From: Streptomyces resistomycificus
Lineage (GTDB): Bacteria; Actinomycetota; Actinomycetes; Streptomycetales; Streptomycetaceae
Direction: 5' to 3'
Assembly: GCF_001514265.1 (NCBI RefSeq)
Contig: NZ_KQ949001.1
Coordinates: 183,008-247,007, forward strand
Length of the DNA: 64,000 bases
This document shows positions 41,280 through 50,311 of this stretch, piece by piece. Position numbers and translations under genes: made by a program. Under the pieces are notes generated by a model that saw only the letters and a program-made list of their open reading frames with translations, had not been told where the DNA came from and searched no databases. Numbering within the stretch: the stretch's first letter is position 1; every line of letters begins with the position of its first letter.

Positions 41280-43060
41280 GCCTGGCCTCCGTCCTGTCCC
41301 TGTCCGGGTCCGTACGTCCGGTCGTGCGGTTCAGCCGGTTCGAACGCCGACGGGTTGACGCCGCCGGCTCCCGGACCCGCCTGGTGAGGGATACGTGCCT
41401 CGTCGCCGTCCTGTTCGGAGTCGGCGGCCGTGCTGTGCGACTCGCGTTCCGCGACGACCTCCTTGACGGCCTCCACGACGCCCCGGTAGCCGGAGCAGCG
41501 GCAGAGGTTTCCGCACAGTGCCTGGCGGGTCTCCATCTCGCTCGGCGCCGGGTTGCCCTCCAGGAGGTCGTGCAAGGTCATCGCCATGCCCGGCACGCAG
41601 AACCCGCACTGCACCGCGCCGCACCTGGCGAGGGCACGCTGTACGTCGGAGGGCTGCCCGTCGGCGGCCAGGCCCTCGACCGTGCGGACCTCGCTGCCGG
41701 CCGCGGTCACGGCGGGCACCAGGCAGGAGGCGACGAGCCGGCCGTCGACCTGCACGTTGCAGGCGCCGCACTCGCCCTGCGAGCAGCCGTCCTTGGCGCC
41801 CGCGAGACCGAGCCGCTCGCGCAGCACGTAGAGCAGGGACTCGCCGATCCACGCGTCCGTGACGGGGCGGTCGACGCCGTTGACCCGCAGGACGTAGGAG
41901 GCGAGGGGGTGTTCCTCACCGGAGGGCGGGGGTGCCGCCTCACCGTCGGACGCCTCCGCGGCCCCGCCACCCTCGGCGGTTCCCTCGCCGGCGTCCGCCT
42001 CCGGGGCGGGCTCGGCGGCAGGCTCCGCGGCCTCCTCGGCAGCCCCTTCAACGGCCTCAGCGGCCTCCTGGGCCTCCTCGGACGCCTCGACGGCGTCACC
42101 GGCCTCACGGCCCTCGTGGGCGGTCTGTGAGGCGGCTGGGCCGGGCTGCTCGGCGGACACTTCGGCGTACGGCGCGCCGGAACCCTCGGAGTACGGTTCG
42201 CCGGAACCCTCGGAGTAAGGCCCGCCGGAGCCTTCGGCGTACGGCTGCTCGGCGGACACCTCGGGGTAGGGCTGCTCGGCGGACACCTCCGCGTACGGCT
42301 GCTCCGCCGGCGCCTCGGGGTACGGCTGCTCGGCTGACGCGTCGAATTCGTGCGAGCCGGGCTGTTCGGAGCCGTGGCCGCCGGCGCCGCGCTCGACGGC
42401 GTGCGTGTCCGGCGCGTAGCCCTCGGGCGCGTGGGTGTCCGGCGCGTGTCCCTCCGGCCGGTGCGCGTCCGGCGCTTCGGGGGCGGGCGTCTGCCCCCAG
42501 GGCGCTCCCGCCGTCTCCGACGCCCACGGGGCGGCCGCGCCGCCGGGGAGCGTGGCCGGAGGTGTGCCGCCCCACTGCTCGACCAGGGACGACGTGGTGA
42601 ACTCGCCCGATTCGTCCGGGAGGTCACCGCCGGCGACCGGGATCGACCACTGGCCGGTCACGTCGTGCCCCGGCGCGGGAGAGGCCTCCGCACCGGCCGG
42701 CTCCTCGAAGTTCCACTGTCCCGTCGCGTTCGGGTTGTACGTGAACCGGTCGTTGCCGGTGCCCTCCGTGTGCCGGGGCACCGCGTTCGGGTCGGGCCAC
42801 TGGACACCGTCGGCGGGAATCGCCCAGGTGCCCGTCGCCGCCGGGTCGGTGCCCGCGGTGGTGGCCGGCGTGACCGTTATCTGCGGCGGCACATAGCCGT
42901 GACCGGGCGCGGCGAGCGGGCTGTCGGCCAGGAGCGCGTCGACGCCGCCCTCGGGGAGCTCCACGAAGGCGGTGGCGCCGTCGTCGTAGTCGCCCTGGGG
43001 CAGCGGGTCCCAGCGGCCCGCGCCCTGGGGCATGCCCTCTCCGTGCTGGTCGTCGCTCAC
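41276..43060 (-). CDS. [2Fe-2S] subunit of molybdenum hydroxylase with a ~380-residue disordered extension
   Basis: A 594-residue protein. The last ~210 residues are a normal XdhC/CoxS-type subunit. The plant-type cluster is at GCSQGECGACNV and the second cluster at QCGFCVPGM and CGNLCRCSGY. The first ~380 residues are disordered and Glu/Pro/Ala-rich, with repeats such as SAEQPYPEV, EQPYAEV and GSGEPYSEG. Family members are usually 150-200 residues. The start is GTG 43060 (overlap with the FAD gene). The extension keeps frame and codon bias over more than 1.1 kb, so it appears real, not a misread start. Confidence 0.88.
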   Translation of the reverse strand: MSDDQHGEGMPQGAGRWDPLPQGDYDDGATAFVELPEGGVDALLADSPLAAPGHGYVPPQITVTPATTAGTDPAATGTWAIPADGVQWPDPNAVPRHTEGTGNDRFTYNPNATGQWNFEEPAGAEASPAPGHDVTGQWSIPVAGGDLPDESGEFTTSSLVEQWGGTPPATLPGGAAAPWASETAGAPWGQTPAPEAPDAHRPEGHAPDTHAPEGYAPDTHAVERGAGGHGSEQPGSHEFDASAEQPYPEAPAEQPYAEVSAEQPYPEVSAEQPYAEGSGGPYSEGSGEPYSEGSGAPYAEVSAEQPGPAASQTAHEGREAGDAVEASEEAQEAAEAVEGAAEEAAEPAAEPAPEADAGEGTAEGGGAAEASDGEAAPPPSGEEHPLASYVLRVNGVDRPVTDAWIGESLLYVLRERLGLAGAKDGCSQGECGACNVQVDGRLVASCLVPAVTAAGSEVRTVEGLAADGQPSDVQRALARCGAVQCGFCVPGMAMTLHDLLEGNPAPSEMETRQALCGNLCRCSGYRGVVEAVKEVVAERESHSTAADSEQDGDEARIPHQAGPGAGGVNPSAFEPAEPHDRTYGPGQGQDGGQA

Positions 43061-43950
43061 GACAGCGCCCTCCCCAGTGCTCGTCGGGCCAGCGCGGCGA
43101 CGGTGCGCCGCAGGTGCAGTACGGCGGGCGGAAGCTGTTGCGCGGAGCCGTCCTCGGCCGGGCCCGGGTCGGGGATGCAGGCCGCGGCGACGTACTCGCC
43201 GAAGGCGCTGAGCGCCTCGGGGACGATCGCCCGGTTGTTGTCCCAGTCGATCAGCCGGGCGACCCACTCCTCGGCCTCGAGGGGCCTGAGCGGCATCGGC
43301 GCTATGGCGCCCACCGCGCATCTGACCCCGCGGCGGGCCGGGTCGAGGACCAGGGCGACGGACGCCAGGGCCCGGCCCGGACCGGTGCGGCCGGTCGCCT
43401 TGAGGAAGACCTGCGGGGCGTGCAGCAGGGGCACGCGCACGAAGCCGATGAGTTCGCCGGCGCGCAGCATCTCCATGCCCGCCAGCAGGTGCGACACCGG
43501 GATCTCCCGACGGGCTCCGCCCGGGCCCGCGATGATCAGGGTCGCCTCCAGGGCGGCCAGCACCGGGAGTGCGTCTCCGGTGGGGGACGCCGAGGCGATG
43601 TTGCCGCCGAGGGTGCCCGCGTTGCGGATCTGCGGCGGGCCGGCGGCGCGCGCGGAGGCGGCGAGCGCCGGGATGAGGGCGGCGAAGTCGGGGCGGCCCA
43701 TGCGCGCGTGCGTGAGTCCCGCGCCGAGCAGGGCGTGGCCGTCGAGGTACTGCCAGCCGCGGATCTCGCTGATCCGGCCGAGGCCGACCAGGGCGGCCGG
43801 CCTGAGCTGTCCGGAGTTGACGGCGGCCATCAGGTCGGTGCCGCCGGCCACGGGCACGGCGGCGGGCATGGCGGCCAGCGCGGCCACGGCCTCGTCCAGC
43901 GTTGTGGGCAGCGTCACGGACTGCGCCGCCTGCGGTGCGTGCGTGGTCAA
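43057..43950 (-). CDS. FAD-binding subunit of molybdenum hydroxylase (CoxM/XdhF type)
   Basis: A 297-residue FAD subunit that passes electrons from the FeS subunit to the acceptor. Motifs: VPVAGGTDLMAAVNSGQ and RNAGTLGGNIASASPTGDALPVL, both FAD pyrophosphate-binding. The start is placed at TTG 43950 (AAGGGGC 10 nt upstream), which gives MTTHAPQAAQ. An ATG at 44040 adds 30 residues with poor similarity. First gene of the three-gene operon. Confidence 0.85.
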   Translation of the reverse strand: MTTHAPQAAQSVTLPTTLDEAVAALAAMPAAVPVAGGTDLMAAVNSGQLRPAALVGLGRISEIRGWQYLDGHALLGAGLTHARMGRPDFAALIPALAASARAAGPPQIRNAGTLGGNIASASPTGDALPVLAALEATLIIAGPGGARREIPVSHLLAGMEMLRAGELIGFVRVPLLHAPQVFLKATGRTGPGRALASVALVLDPARRGVRCAVGAIAPMPLRPLEAEEWVARLIDWDNNRAIVPEALSAFGEYVAAACIPDPGPAEDGSAQQLPPAVLHLRRTVAALARRALGRALS

Positions 43951-44209
43951 AACCGGCTGCCCCTTCCCGCTGCCCCACCTGGTCCCACCTGTGTTGCCGT
44001 ACGGTACGTGCTGACAGGGCGGACGTGGCAACTCTGGCACATCTTCGCAGGACCCGAAGACGGGGGTCCGCTAGGAGGCATTCGCCCGCCTCACCAGGGA
44101 GATGGTCCGTTTTCGCACGGCATCACCGGTGCGTGGCGATTGACACTCTTCGGTGACTCTTGCGGGCTTTTTCCAGTACCTGTTCGGGGACTGCCGCCGG
44201 CGCCGGGCC

Positions 44210-45838
44210 TCATCGGTCCGGGGGTGGCCCGTCGATCGGCCGCCCGAGCACACCGGGCCGTCGCTGCCACGGCAGGGGTCCCGAGGGCGGGCGGTAGGCG
44301 ACGCCCAGGGCGTCGAGCCGCCGGTAGTGCGTGGCCATCCGGCGTTCGAAGTCGGCGAAGTCCCGCTCCGCGGGGGCGGGCAGGGGGCTCCAGGCCACCT
44401 CGGCGAAGGCCACCAGGCGGGGGAAGGTCTGGTAGTCCACGCGTGCGTGGTCCTCCATCACCTCGGTCCACACGTTGGCCTGCGTGCCGAGGACGTGCCC
44501 GGCCTCCTCGGGCGTCAACTCCGGTGGAACGGGCTCGAACCGATAGACGTCCTCCAGGGTGCGGACGTACCCGATGGGGACCGGCTCGTCCGCGCCCGCG
44601 TCCTGCCGGTGGTCCAGGTACACCTGCTGCTCGGGGCACATGACGACGTCGTGGCCCGCGCGGGCCGCCGCGATGCCGCCCTCGTATCCGCGCCAGGAGG
44701 AGACCGCCGCGCCGTCGGCCAGGCCGCCCTCCAGGATCTCGTCCCAGCCGACGAGCCTGCGCCCGCGCGCGGACAGCCACTTGTCGAAGTGCCCGATGAA
44801 CCAGGACTGCAACCCGTCCTCGTCCGCGAGGCCGAGTTCCCTGATACGGGCCTGTGCGGTGGGCGACCGCCGCCACTGGTCCTTGAGGCATTCGTCGCCG
44901 CCGACGTGGACGAAACGGGAGGGAAACAGCTCCAGCAGTTCCTCGAGGACCCCTTCGTAGAAGCGCAGGGTGTTGTCAGTGGGGGCGAGTACGTTCGGGG
45001 AGATGCCCCAGCTGTCCCAGACCTTGAGGGAGGTCGTGTCGATGACGTCGGTGTTGCCGAGTTCCGGGTACGCGGCGATGGCGGCCTGCGAGTGGCCGGG
45101 TACGTCGATTTCGGGGACGACGGTGATATGCCGCTCGGCGGCATAGGCGACGATCTCCCGGATGTCGTCCTGGGTGTAGTGACCGCCGTGCGGCTTCTCC
45201 TCCCACAGCGGTGATGCCCCGTGGCCGAATTTGGTGCGGGCCCGCCAGGACCCGGTCTCGGTCAGCTTCGGGTATCGCCTGATCTCGACCCGCCAGCCCT
45301 GGTCGTCCGTCAGGTGGAAGTGGAGGACGTTGAGTTTGTGCGCGGCCATCAGGTCGAGGTAACGCAGCACACCGTCCTTGGGCGTGAAGTGCCGGGCCAC
45401 GTCGAGCATGAGGCCGCGCCAGCGGAAGCGGGGGGCGTCCTCGATCACGACCATCGGCACGAACCACTCGCGGCGTGCCGGGTCGATGGGCGCGCGCCGG
45501 TAGGCGTCGGGGCCCATCAGCTGACGGAAGGTCTGCGCGCCCCAGAAGACGCCGGCCGCGCTGCCACCGTCGATCCGGATCGCGTAGCCGTCGATGACGA
45601 CGCGGTAGGCCTCCTCCGCCATCCCGGGGTCCACGCGCAGCACGATGCCGTTGTCCTCGCGGCCCTCGGCGAACGGCAGGCCGGTGGCGGCGCTCAGCGC
45701 GTTGCGCAGCCAGAGCGCGACCCGCTCGGTGCCGGGCTCCGCGTACAGCACGGTCTCCTCGTCCAGGGGGAACGCCCCCGGCGTCGGCGGCACCCACCAG
45801 CCCTTGCGGGGAGCCGGAATCACGTCCTCGAAGCCCAT
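44210..45838 (-). CDS. Beta-N-acetylhexosaminidase (GH20)
   Basis: A 542-residue glycoside hydrolase, an N-terminal GH20b-like domain and a TIM barrel. The catalytic Asp-Glu pair is in RFVHVGGDECL (about residue 304). Upstream barrel motifs FRWRGLMLDVARHF and LNVLHFHLTDDQGWR (about 140-180) bind the N-acetyl sugar. It cleaves terminal GlcNAc, e.g. from chitobiose or chito-oligosaccharides. There is no signal peptide, so it is cytosolic, consistent with acting on sugar imported by the ABC genes just upstream. It lies 4 nt after the second permease. Confidence 0.92.
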   Translation of the reverse strand: MGFEDVIPAPRKGWWVPPTPGAFPLDEETVLYAEPGTERVALWLRNALSAATGLPFAEGREDNGIVLRVDPGMAEEAYRVVIDGYAIRIDGGSAAGVFWGAQTFRQLMGPDAYRRAPIDPARREWFVPMVVIEDAPRFRWRGLMLDVARHFTPKDGVLRYLDLMAAHKLNVLHFHLTDDQGWRVEIRRYPKLTETGSWRARTKFGHGASPLWEEKPHGGHYTQDDIREIVAYAAERHITVVPEIDVPGHSQAAIAAYPELGNTDVIDTTSLKVWDSWGISPNVLAPTDNTLRFYEGVLEELLELFPSRFVHVGGDECLKDQWRRSPTAQARIRELGLADEDGLQSWFIGHFDKWLSARGRRLVGWDEILEGGLADGAAVSSWRGYEGGIAAARAGHDVVMCPEQQVYLDHRQDAGADEPVPIGYVRTLEDVYRFEPVPPELTPEEAGHVLGTQANVWTEVMEDHARVDYQTFPRLVAFAEVAWSPLPAPAERDFADFERRMATHYRRLDALGVAYRPPSGPLPWQRRPGVLGRPIDGPPPDR

Positions 45839-45842
45839 GTGC

Positions 45843-46688
45843 TCAGTCCTTGACCGCTCCGCCCAGTCCGGAGACCAGGCGTCGCTGTACGAGTACGAAG
45901 AAGATCAGCACCGGAATCGTCATCACCGTGGAGGCGGCCATGACGCCGCCCCAGTCGGGGTCGTCCGGCTTGTAGAAGACCAACAGTGCCATCGGCAGAG
46001 TGGACTGCGAGGTGTCACTGATGATGAAGGACTTGGCGAACAGGAAGTCGTTCCAGGCCGAGATGAAGGAAAAGACGCTCGTGGCCACCAACCCGGGGAA
46101 GACCAGCGGGAAAAGGATCTGCCACAGGAATCGCGCACGGCTCGCCCCGTCGATGTACGCGGCCTCCTCCAGCGCCTCCGGCACGGCTTTCACGAAACCG
46201 CGCAGCATCCAGATCGCGAAGGGCAGCGAGAAGGCGATGTGCGGCAGGATCAGCGAACCCAGCGTGTTCAGCTGTCCGAAGTCCCGCATGAGGAAGAACA
46301 GGGGGATGGTCAGGGCTTCCACGGGCACCATCTGGGCCACCAGGAACATGATCAGCAGGGTGGTCCGGAAGCGGAACCGGAATCGTGTCACGGCGGTCGC
46401 CGCGAGAAACGCGATCAGTGCCGAGACGATCACGACACTGCACGCCACGACAAGGCTGTTGATGAAGTAGCGGCCGAATTCCTGCTGCCCGAACACGCGC
46501 CGGAAGGAGTCCAGGGAGGGTGCGAGCGTCCAGGGTCTGGGCTCGCTCGACTCGATCTCGCCGGCCGGTTTGAAGGCGCTGAGCACCATCCAGTAGAGGG
46601 GGAAGGCGACGGCCACCGCGGTCAGCAGCGCCGAGGCGTCGGCGGCCAGCCGCCACGGGCGCCGCACCCGCAGGCGTGGAAGATTCAC
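45843..46688 (-). CDS. Sugar ABC transporter permease (MalG type)
   Basis: A 281-residue permease with six helices and the EAA loop LEEAAYIDGASRARFLWQILFPLVFP. It starts at GTG 46688 with GGGGGAGG 5 nt upstream and overlaps the preceding permease stop (GTGA). Second membrane subunit of a carbohydrate importer. Confidence 0.9.
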   Translation of the reverse strand: MNLPRLRVRRPWRLAADASALLTAVAVAFPLYWMVLSAFKPAGEIESSEPRPWTLAPSLDSFRRVFGQQEFGRYFINSLVVACSVVIVSALIAFLAATAVTRFRFRFRTTLLIMFLVAQMVPVEALTIPLFFLMRDFGQLNTLGSLILPHIAFSLPFAIWMLRGFVKAVPEALEEAAYIDGASRARFLWQILFPLVFPGLVATSVFSFISAWNDFLFAKSFIISDTSQSTLPMALLVFYKPDDPDWGGVMAASTVMTIPVLIFFVLVQRRLVSGLGGAVKD

Positions 46689-47560
46689 AGTTCCTCCCCC
46701 TGGCGGCGCAGCAGCCGCAGGTACCCGAGCGTGACGGCGAGCAGGATCAGCAGCATGACCACGCCGATCGCGGAGCCGAGGCTGTACTGCGAGGACGCGA
46801 AGGCCTGCTGGTAGGCGTACACGTTCAGGACCAGGTTCTGGCCGGCGATGCCGCCGCCGTTCGTCATGACGTAGATCTGCGTGAAGACCTTGAAGTCCCA
46901 GATCACCGACTGGATGGTCACGACGGTCAGGATCGGCCGGAGCATCGGTGCGAGGACGGAGCGCCAGATCCGCCACTGCGAGGCGCCGTCCAGGGCCGCG
47001 GCCTCCAGCACCTCGCCCGGCACCGCGCGGATCCCGGCGTACACGGTGACCATGACGAACGGGAAGGAGCACCACACCACTTCGAGCAGGACGAGGAGGA
47101 AGGCGCTGTAGCGGCCGTACGTCCATGAGTGGTCGCCGAGCCCCAGGACCCGGTTGACGGGCCCGAAGTCCGGGTCGAACAGGAGCAGCCACACCGTGGA
47201 GCCGGTGACGGCCGGGGTCGCCCAGGCGCCCAGCGCGGCCATCATCAGGACCAGCCGGGGCAGGGCACGCACGCGCGTGAGCAGGACGGCGAGCGCGCAG
47301 CCGACCGTCAGCGTCGACGCGACACAGGCCGCCGCGAAGACGACCGTCGACAGCAGCACCTGCCAGAACCGGTCGTCCCCGAGGAGCTCGGCGTAGTTGC
47401 CGAACCCCTCGAAGGTGGTCGGTTCGCCGCCGCTGACCTGGGCCTGGGTGTACCGGAAGAAGGAGATCAGGCCGAGTTGGTAGACGGGGTAGACGAGCAG
47501 CCCGCCGAGGACGACGAGGGCGGGGGCGAGATAGAGCCAGGGTGCCTTCCGACTTTGCAT
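46685..47560 (-). CDS. Sugar ABC transporter permease (MalF type)
   Basis: A 291-residue permease with six helices and the EAA loop VLEAAALDGASQWRIWRSVLAPMLRP. It starts at ATG 47560 after a GGGGGAG. Together with the next permease it forms the membrane channel. No ATPase is encoded here; Streptomyces sugar importers commonly share the multitask ATPase MsiK, so that is inferred. Confidence 0.9.
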   Translation of the reverse strand: MQSRKAPWLYLAPALVVLGGLLVYPVYQLGLISFFRYTQAQVSGGEPTTFEGFGNYAELLGDDRFWQVLLSTVVFAAACVASTLTVGCALAVLLTRVRALPRLVLMMAALGAWATPAVTGSTVWLLLFDPDFGPVNRVLGLGDHSWTYGRYSAFLLVLLEVVWCSFPFVMVTVYAGIRAVPGEVLEAAALDGASQWRIWRSVLAPMLRPILTVVTIQSVIWDFKVFTQIYVMTNGGGIAGQNLVLNVYAYQQAFASSQYSLGSAIGVVMLLILLAVTLGYLRLLRRQGEEL

Positions 47561-47661
47561 GCCCCCACTCCCCCGGGGGCGCGGGGAACCGCGCGACCAG
47601 CCCCTCACAAGCCGCGGCGGCCGGCGCCCCGCAACCCCAGAGCTCGCGGGCGTCACCGGCG

Positions 47662-48957
47662 TCACCCGGCGGAGCCGAACGCGTCGTTCATCTTCGCCGC
47701 CGCGTCCTTGGAGGCCGCCGCCACGTCCTTCCTGCCGCTGATGACCTCCTGGAACATGGTCGGCAGGACCAGCGAGGAGTCGATCCGGGACCAGGCGGGC
47801 GAGGCCGGGACGAACCTGGTGCCGGCGCCGAGGGTCCGGACGAAGGGCTTGACGAACGGCTCCCTCGCCGCGACCTGCTGCCGCACGTCCCCGAAGGTCG
47901 GCAGGAAGCCCATGGCGTCGAAGAGTTCGGACTGCGTCCTCTTGGAGGCGAGCTGTTCCATCAGTTCGACGGCGAGGGAGCGGTGCGAGGTGCCCTTCAG
48001 TACGCCGATGTTGTTGCCGCCGGCGAAGGCCGGGGCGATCGAGCCCGGGGTGACCCCCGGCAGCGGCACCACCGCGTACTTGCCCTTCACCTTCCCGGCC
48101 TCGACCGCGGTGTGGCTGAAGTCGCCGCCGATCGCCATGGCCGCCTTGCCGGCCGCGAACGCGGTGACGGTGTCGTTGCCGCCCATCCCGGCGCACTTGG
48201 CGGCGGGGCAGTTGTCGTCCCCGAAGAGGGAGGTGTACGCCTTGATGCCCTTCCGGGCGGCCGCGCTGTCGATGGTGGAGGCGTACGACCCGCCCTTGCC
48301 GGTGGCGAGTTCGCCGCCGTTGGCCCAGACGAAGGGCATCGCACCGTAGGTGTAGGCGCCGCCGACCACCAGGCCGTACAGGTCGGGCTTCGCGGCGCGG
48401 ATCTCGCGGGCCGTGGCGGCCAGTTCGGTCATCGTCTCCGGGACCTTCAGGCCTAGTTCCCCGAAGACGTCCGTGCGGTAGTAGAGGGCGCGGACGCCGA
48501 CGTAGAGCGGGGCGCCGTAGAGCCTGCCGTCCACGGTGACCGACTGTCTGGCGGTGGGGTCGGTGTCCTTGGCCTCGCCCCAGTCGCCGAACTCCTCGGT
48601 CACGTCGAGGAGTCCGCCGTCCTTCACGTAGCCGGCGGTGTCGGTGTTGCCGTACTCCATGACGTCGGGAGCGGACTTCGGGTCGTTGAAGGCGGCCTTG
48701 ACGCGCTGGGCGCGGGTGTCGACCGGGATGTACTCGACGTCGACCCGAGTGCCCTCGTGGGCCTTCTCGAAGGCGGCGACGACGGAGTCGACGACCTTCT
48801 CCTTCGGCTTGTTGCCGACCTCCTGGAAGAGCCAGACCCGCAGGGTGCCGCTCTTCTCGTCCTTGTCGGAGGCGGCGTTGTCGGACGTCCGGGGGGCGCA
48901 GGCCGTGACGACGAGGGCGGCCAGCAGGAGGGCGGGGAGTCGGGGGGAGAGCTTCAT
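47662..48957 (-). CDS. Sugar ABC transporter solute-binding lipoprotein
   Basis: A 431-residue extracellular binding protein of family 1. The signal peptide ends LLLAALVVTAC (lipobox VTAC). The mature part begins SGTLRVWLFQEVGN, typical of sugar-binding proteins. GGAGG lies 8 nt before ATG 48957. It heads the operon SBP-permease-permease-GH20. An amino-sugar or chitobiose-like ligand is inferred from the GH20 gene and a dre-like site upstream (49054-49069). Confidence 0.92.
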   Translation of the reverse strand: MKLSPRLPALLLAALVVTACAPRTSDNAASDKDEKSGTLRVWLFQEVGNKPKEKVVDSVVAAFEKAHEGTRVDVEYIPVDTRAQRVKAAFNDPKSAPDVMEYGNTDTAGYVKDGGLLDVTEEFGDWGEAKDTDPTARQSVTVDGRLYGAPLYVGVRALYYRTDVFGELGLKVPETMTELAATAREIRAAKPDLYGLVVGGAYTYGAMPFVWANGGELATGKGGSYASTIDSAAARKGIKAYTSLFGDDNCPAAKCAGMGGNDTVTAFAAGKAAMAIGGDFSHTAVEAGKVKGKYAVVPLPGVTPGSIAPAFAGGNNIGVLKGTSHRSLAVELMEQLASKRTQSELFDAMGFLPTFGDVRQQVAAREPFVKPFVRTLGAGTRFVPASPAWSRIDSSLVLPTMFQEVISGRKDVAAASKDAAAKMNDAFGSAG

Positions 48958-48980
48958 GGAGTGATCCTCCGAGGCGCGCG

Positions 48981-48995
48981 TTGCAACATATGCAA
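48981..48995. promoter_or_regulatory. TTGCA-N5-TGCAA inverted repeat in the ABC operon leader
   Basis: A perfect 5-bp inverted repeat with spacer ACATA, 24 bp before the binding-protein start codon. It resembles operators of LacI- or ROK-type sugar regulators. No regulator gene adjoins it. Confidence 0.4.
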
Positions 48996-49053
48996 TGACG
49001 GTTTCGCTCTGCACAACACCACGGAGGCTAGGGACTACATGAACATGTCCACA

Positions 49054-49069
49054 AGAGGTCTCAACCACT
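49054..49069. promoter_or_regulatory. Dre-like (DasR) site upstream of the sugar ABC/GH20 operon
   Basis: Read on the minus strand, AGTGGTTGAGACCTCT matches 13 of 16 positions of the dre consensus AGTGGTCTAGACCACT. It lies 97 bp before the binding-protein start and overlaps a possible -35 (TTGAGA). This links the operon to the nag genes. Confidence 0.6.
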
Positions 49070-49169
49070 TCGTGACACGCGAACGGCCCCCGGTGCGCGC
49101 GTCAGCGCGCCCCAGGGGCCGTCATCGCCTCGAACGGGCCGGTGGCGTCCCGGCCTCAACCGGACCGGG

Positions 49170-49457
49170 CTACTTGTCGCCGCCCTTGCCCTTGTCGCCG
49201 TCGCCGCCGGCGCCCATGGACTCGTAGATCTCCTTGCACATGGGACACACCGGGTACTTCTTCGGATCGCGGCCGGGCACCCACACCTTGCCGCACAGCG
49301 CCACGACGGGGGTCCCGTCGAGGGCGCTCGCCATGATCTTGTCCTTCTGGACGTAGTGGGCGAAGCGCTCGTGGTCACCGTCGCCGTGGGACACCTGTGG
49401 CGTCGGCTCTACGAGGGTCCCCGTACCAGTCCCGCGCTCGGGCTCAAGAGTGCTCAT
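49170..49457 (-). CDS. DUF3039 zinc-ribbon protein
   Basis: A 95-residue actinobacterial protein of the DUF3039 family. A zinc-ribbon-like Cys set is visible (LCGKVW...VCPMCKEIYESMG: Cys, then CPMC). It begins at ATG 49457, with the family phrase HERFAHYVQKDKIMASAL. Function unknown. It is followed by nothing on the same strand for 212 bp and preceded by the yqgE-type gene. Confidence 0.85.
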   Translation of the reverse strand: MSTLEPERGTGTGTLVEPTPQVSHGDGDHERFAHYVQKDKIMASALDGTPVVALCGKVWVPGRDPKKYPVCPMCKEIYESMGAGGDGDKGKGGDK

Positions 49458-49486
49458 AAACGCAAGGGTACTGAAGCTCACACGCA

Positions 49487-50059
49487 TCAGTTGAGCGAAG
49501 GGTCGTCCGGGTACGTGGCGACCATCGCCAGCTCGTTGCGCTGACGGCGCAGGACCTCGCGCCAGAGTCTCTCCGGGGACGGCGAGGAGACGTCGCCGGG
49601 CTCGGACTCCACGACGTACCAGGCACCCTCCACCAGCTCGTCCTCCAGCTGGCCCGGGCCCCAGCCGGCGTACCCGGCGAAGATCCTCAGGGAGCCCAGC
49701 GCCGAGGCGAGCAGTTCCGGCGGGGCCTCCAGGTCGACCAGGCCGATCGCTCCGTGCACCCGGCGCCAGCCCAACGGTGCCCGGTCGACGGAGCCGCCGC
49801 CGGGGATGACGGCCACCCCGAGGGCCGAGTCCAGGGAGACCGGGCCACCCTGGAAGACGACACCGGGTTCACCGGTCAGGTCCGCCCAGCCCTCCAGGAT
49901 GTCCCCGACGTCCACCGGGGTCGGGCGGTTGAGGACGACACCGAGGGAGCCCTCCTCGTCGTGGTCGAGAAGGAGCACCACCGCACGGTCGAAGTTCGGG
50001 TCCGCCAGGGCGGGGGTCGCCACGAGCAACCGCCCTGTGAGCGAGGACACCTCGGTCAT
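49487..50059 (-). CDS. YqgE/AlgH (DUF179) protein
   Basis: A 190-residue cytosolic protein with the YqgE/AlgH pattern: SLTGRLLVATPALADPNFDRAVVLLLDHDEEGSLGVVLNRP and QGGPVS, and the later GYAGWGPGQLEDEL. The family is widely conserved and implicated in alginate or stress regulation in Pseudomonas. No enzymatic activity is established. ATG 50059 is preferred; ATG 50068 is in frame upstream. Confidence 0.92.
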   Translation of the reverse strand: MTEVSSLTGRLLVATPALADPNFDRAVVLLLDHDEEGSLGVVLNRPTPVDVGDILEGWADLTGEPGVVFQGGPVSLDSALGVAVIPGGGSVDRAPLGWRRVHGAIGLVDLEAPPELLASALGSLRIFAGYAGWGPGQLEDELVEGAWYVVESEPGDVSSPSPERLWREVLRRQRNELAMVATYPDDPSLN

Positions 50060-50311
50060 GCCAGACATGATCCCGCATCTTCCCCGGGCGTGGGGAGCCA
50101 ATGCGGGTTCGCGAGTGAATGCAGCTCAGGGCGCACCGATGCGCCGCACGCGCACGCCCCCCGCCGGTGACCCCACGTGCCCGAAGCGGAACGGTTCGTG
50201 TTGTGACACAGCTATGACGGACCTGGGCGGTCCTTGGGCTTACGGAATGGGGGTGGGCGGCGACTACCCTTTCCCTTCTGGCCCTGCCCCACTCATCGGA
50301 ACGCGAGATAC

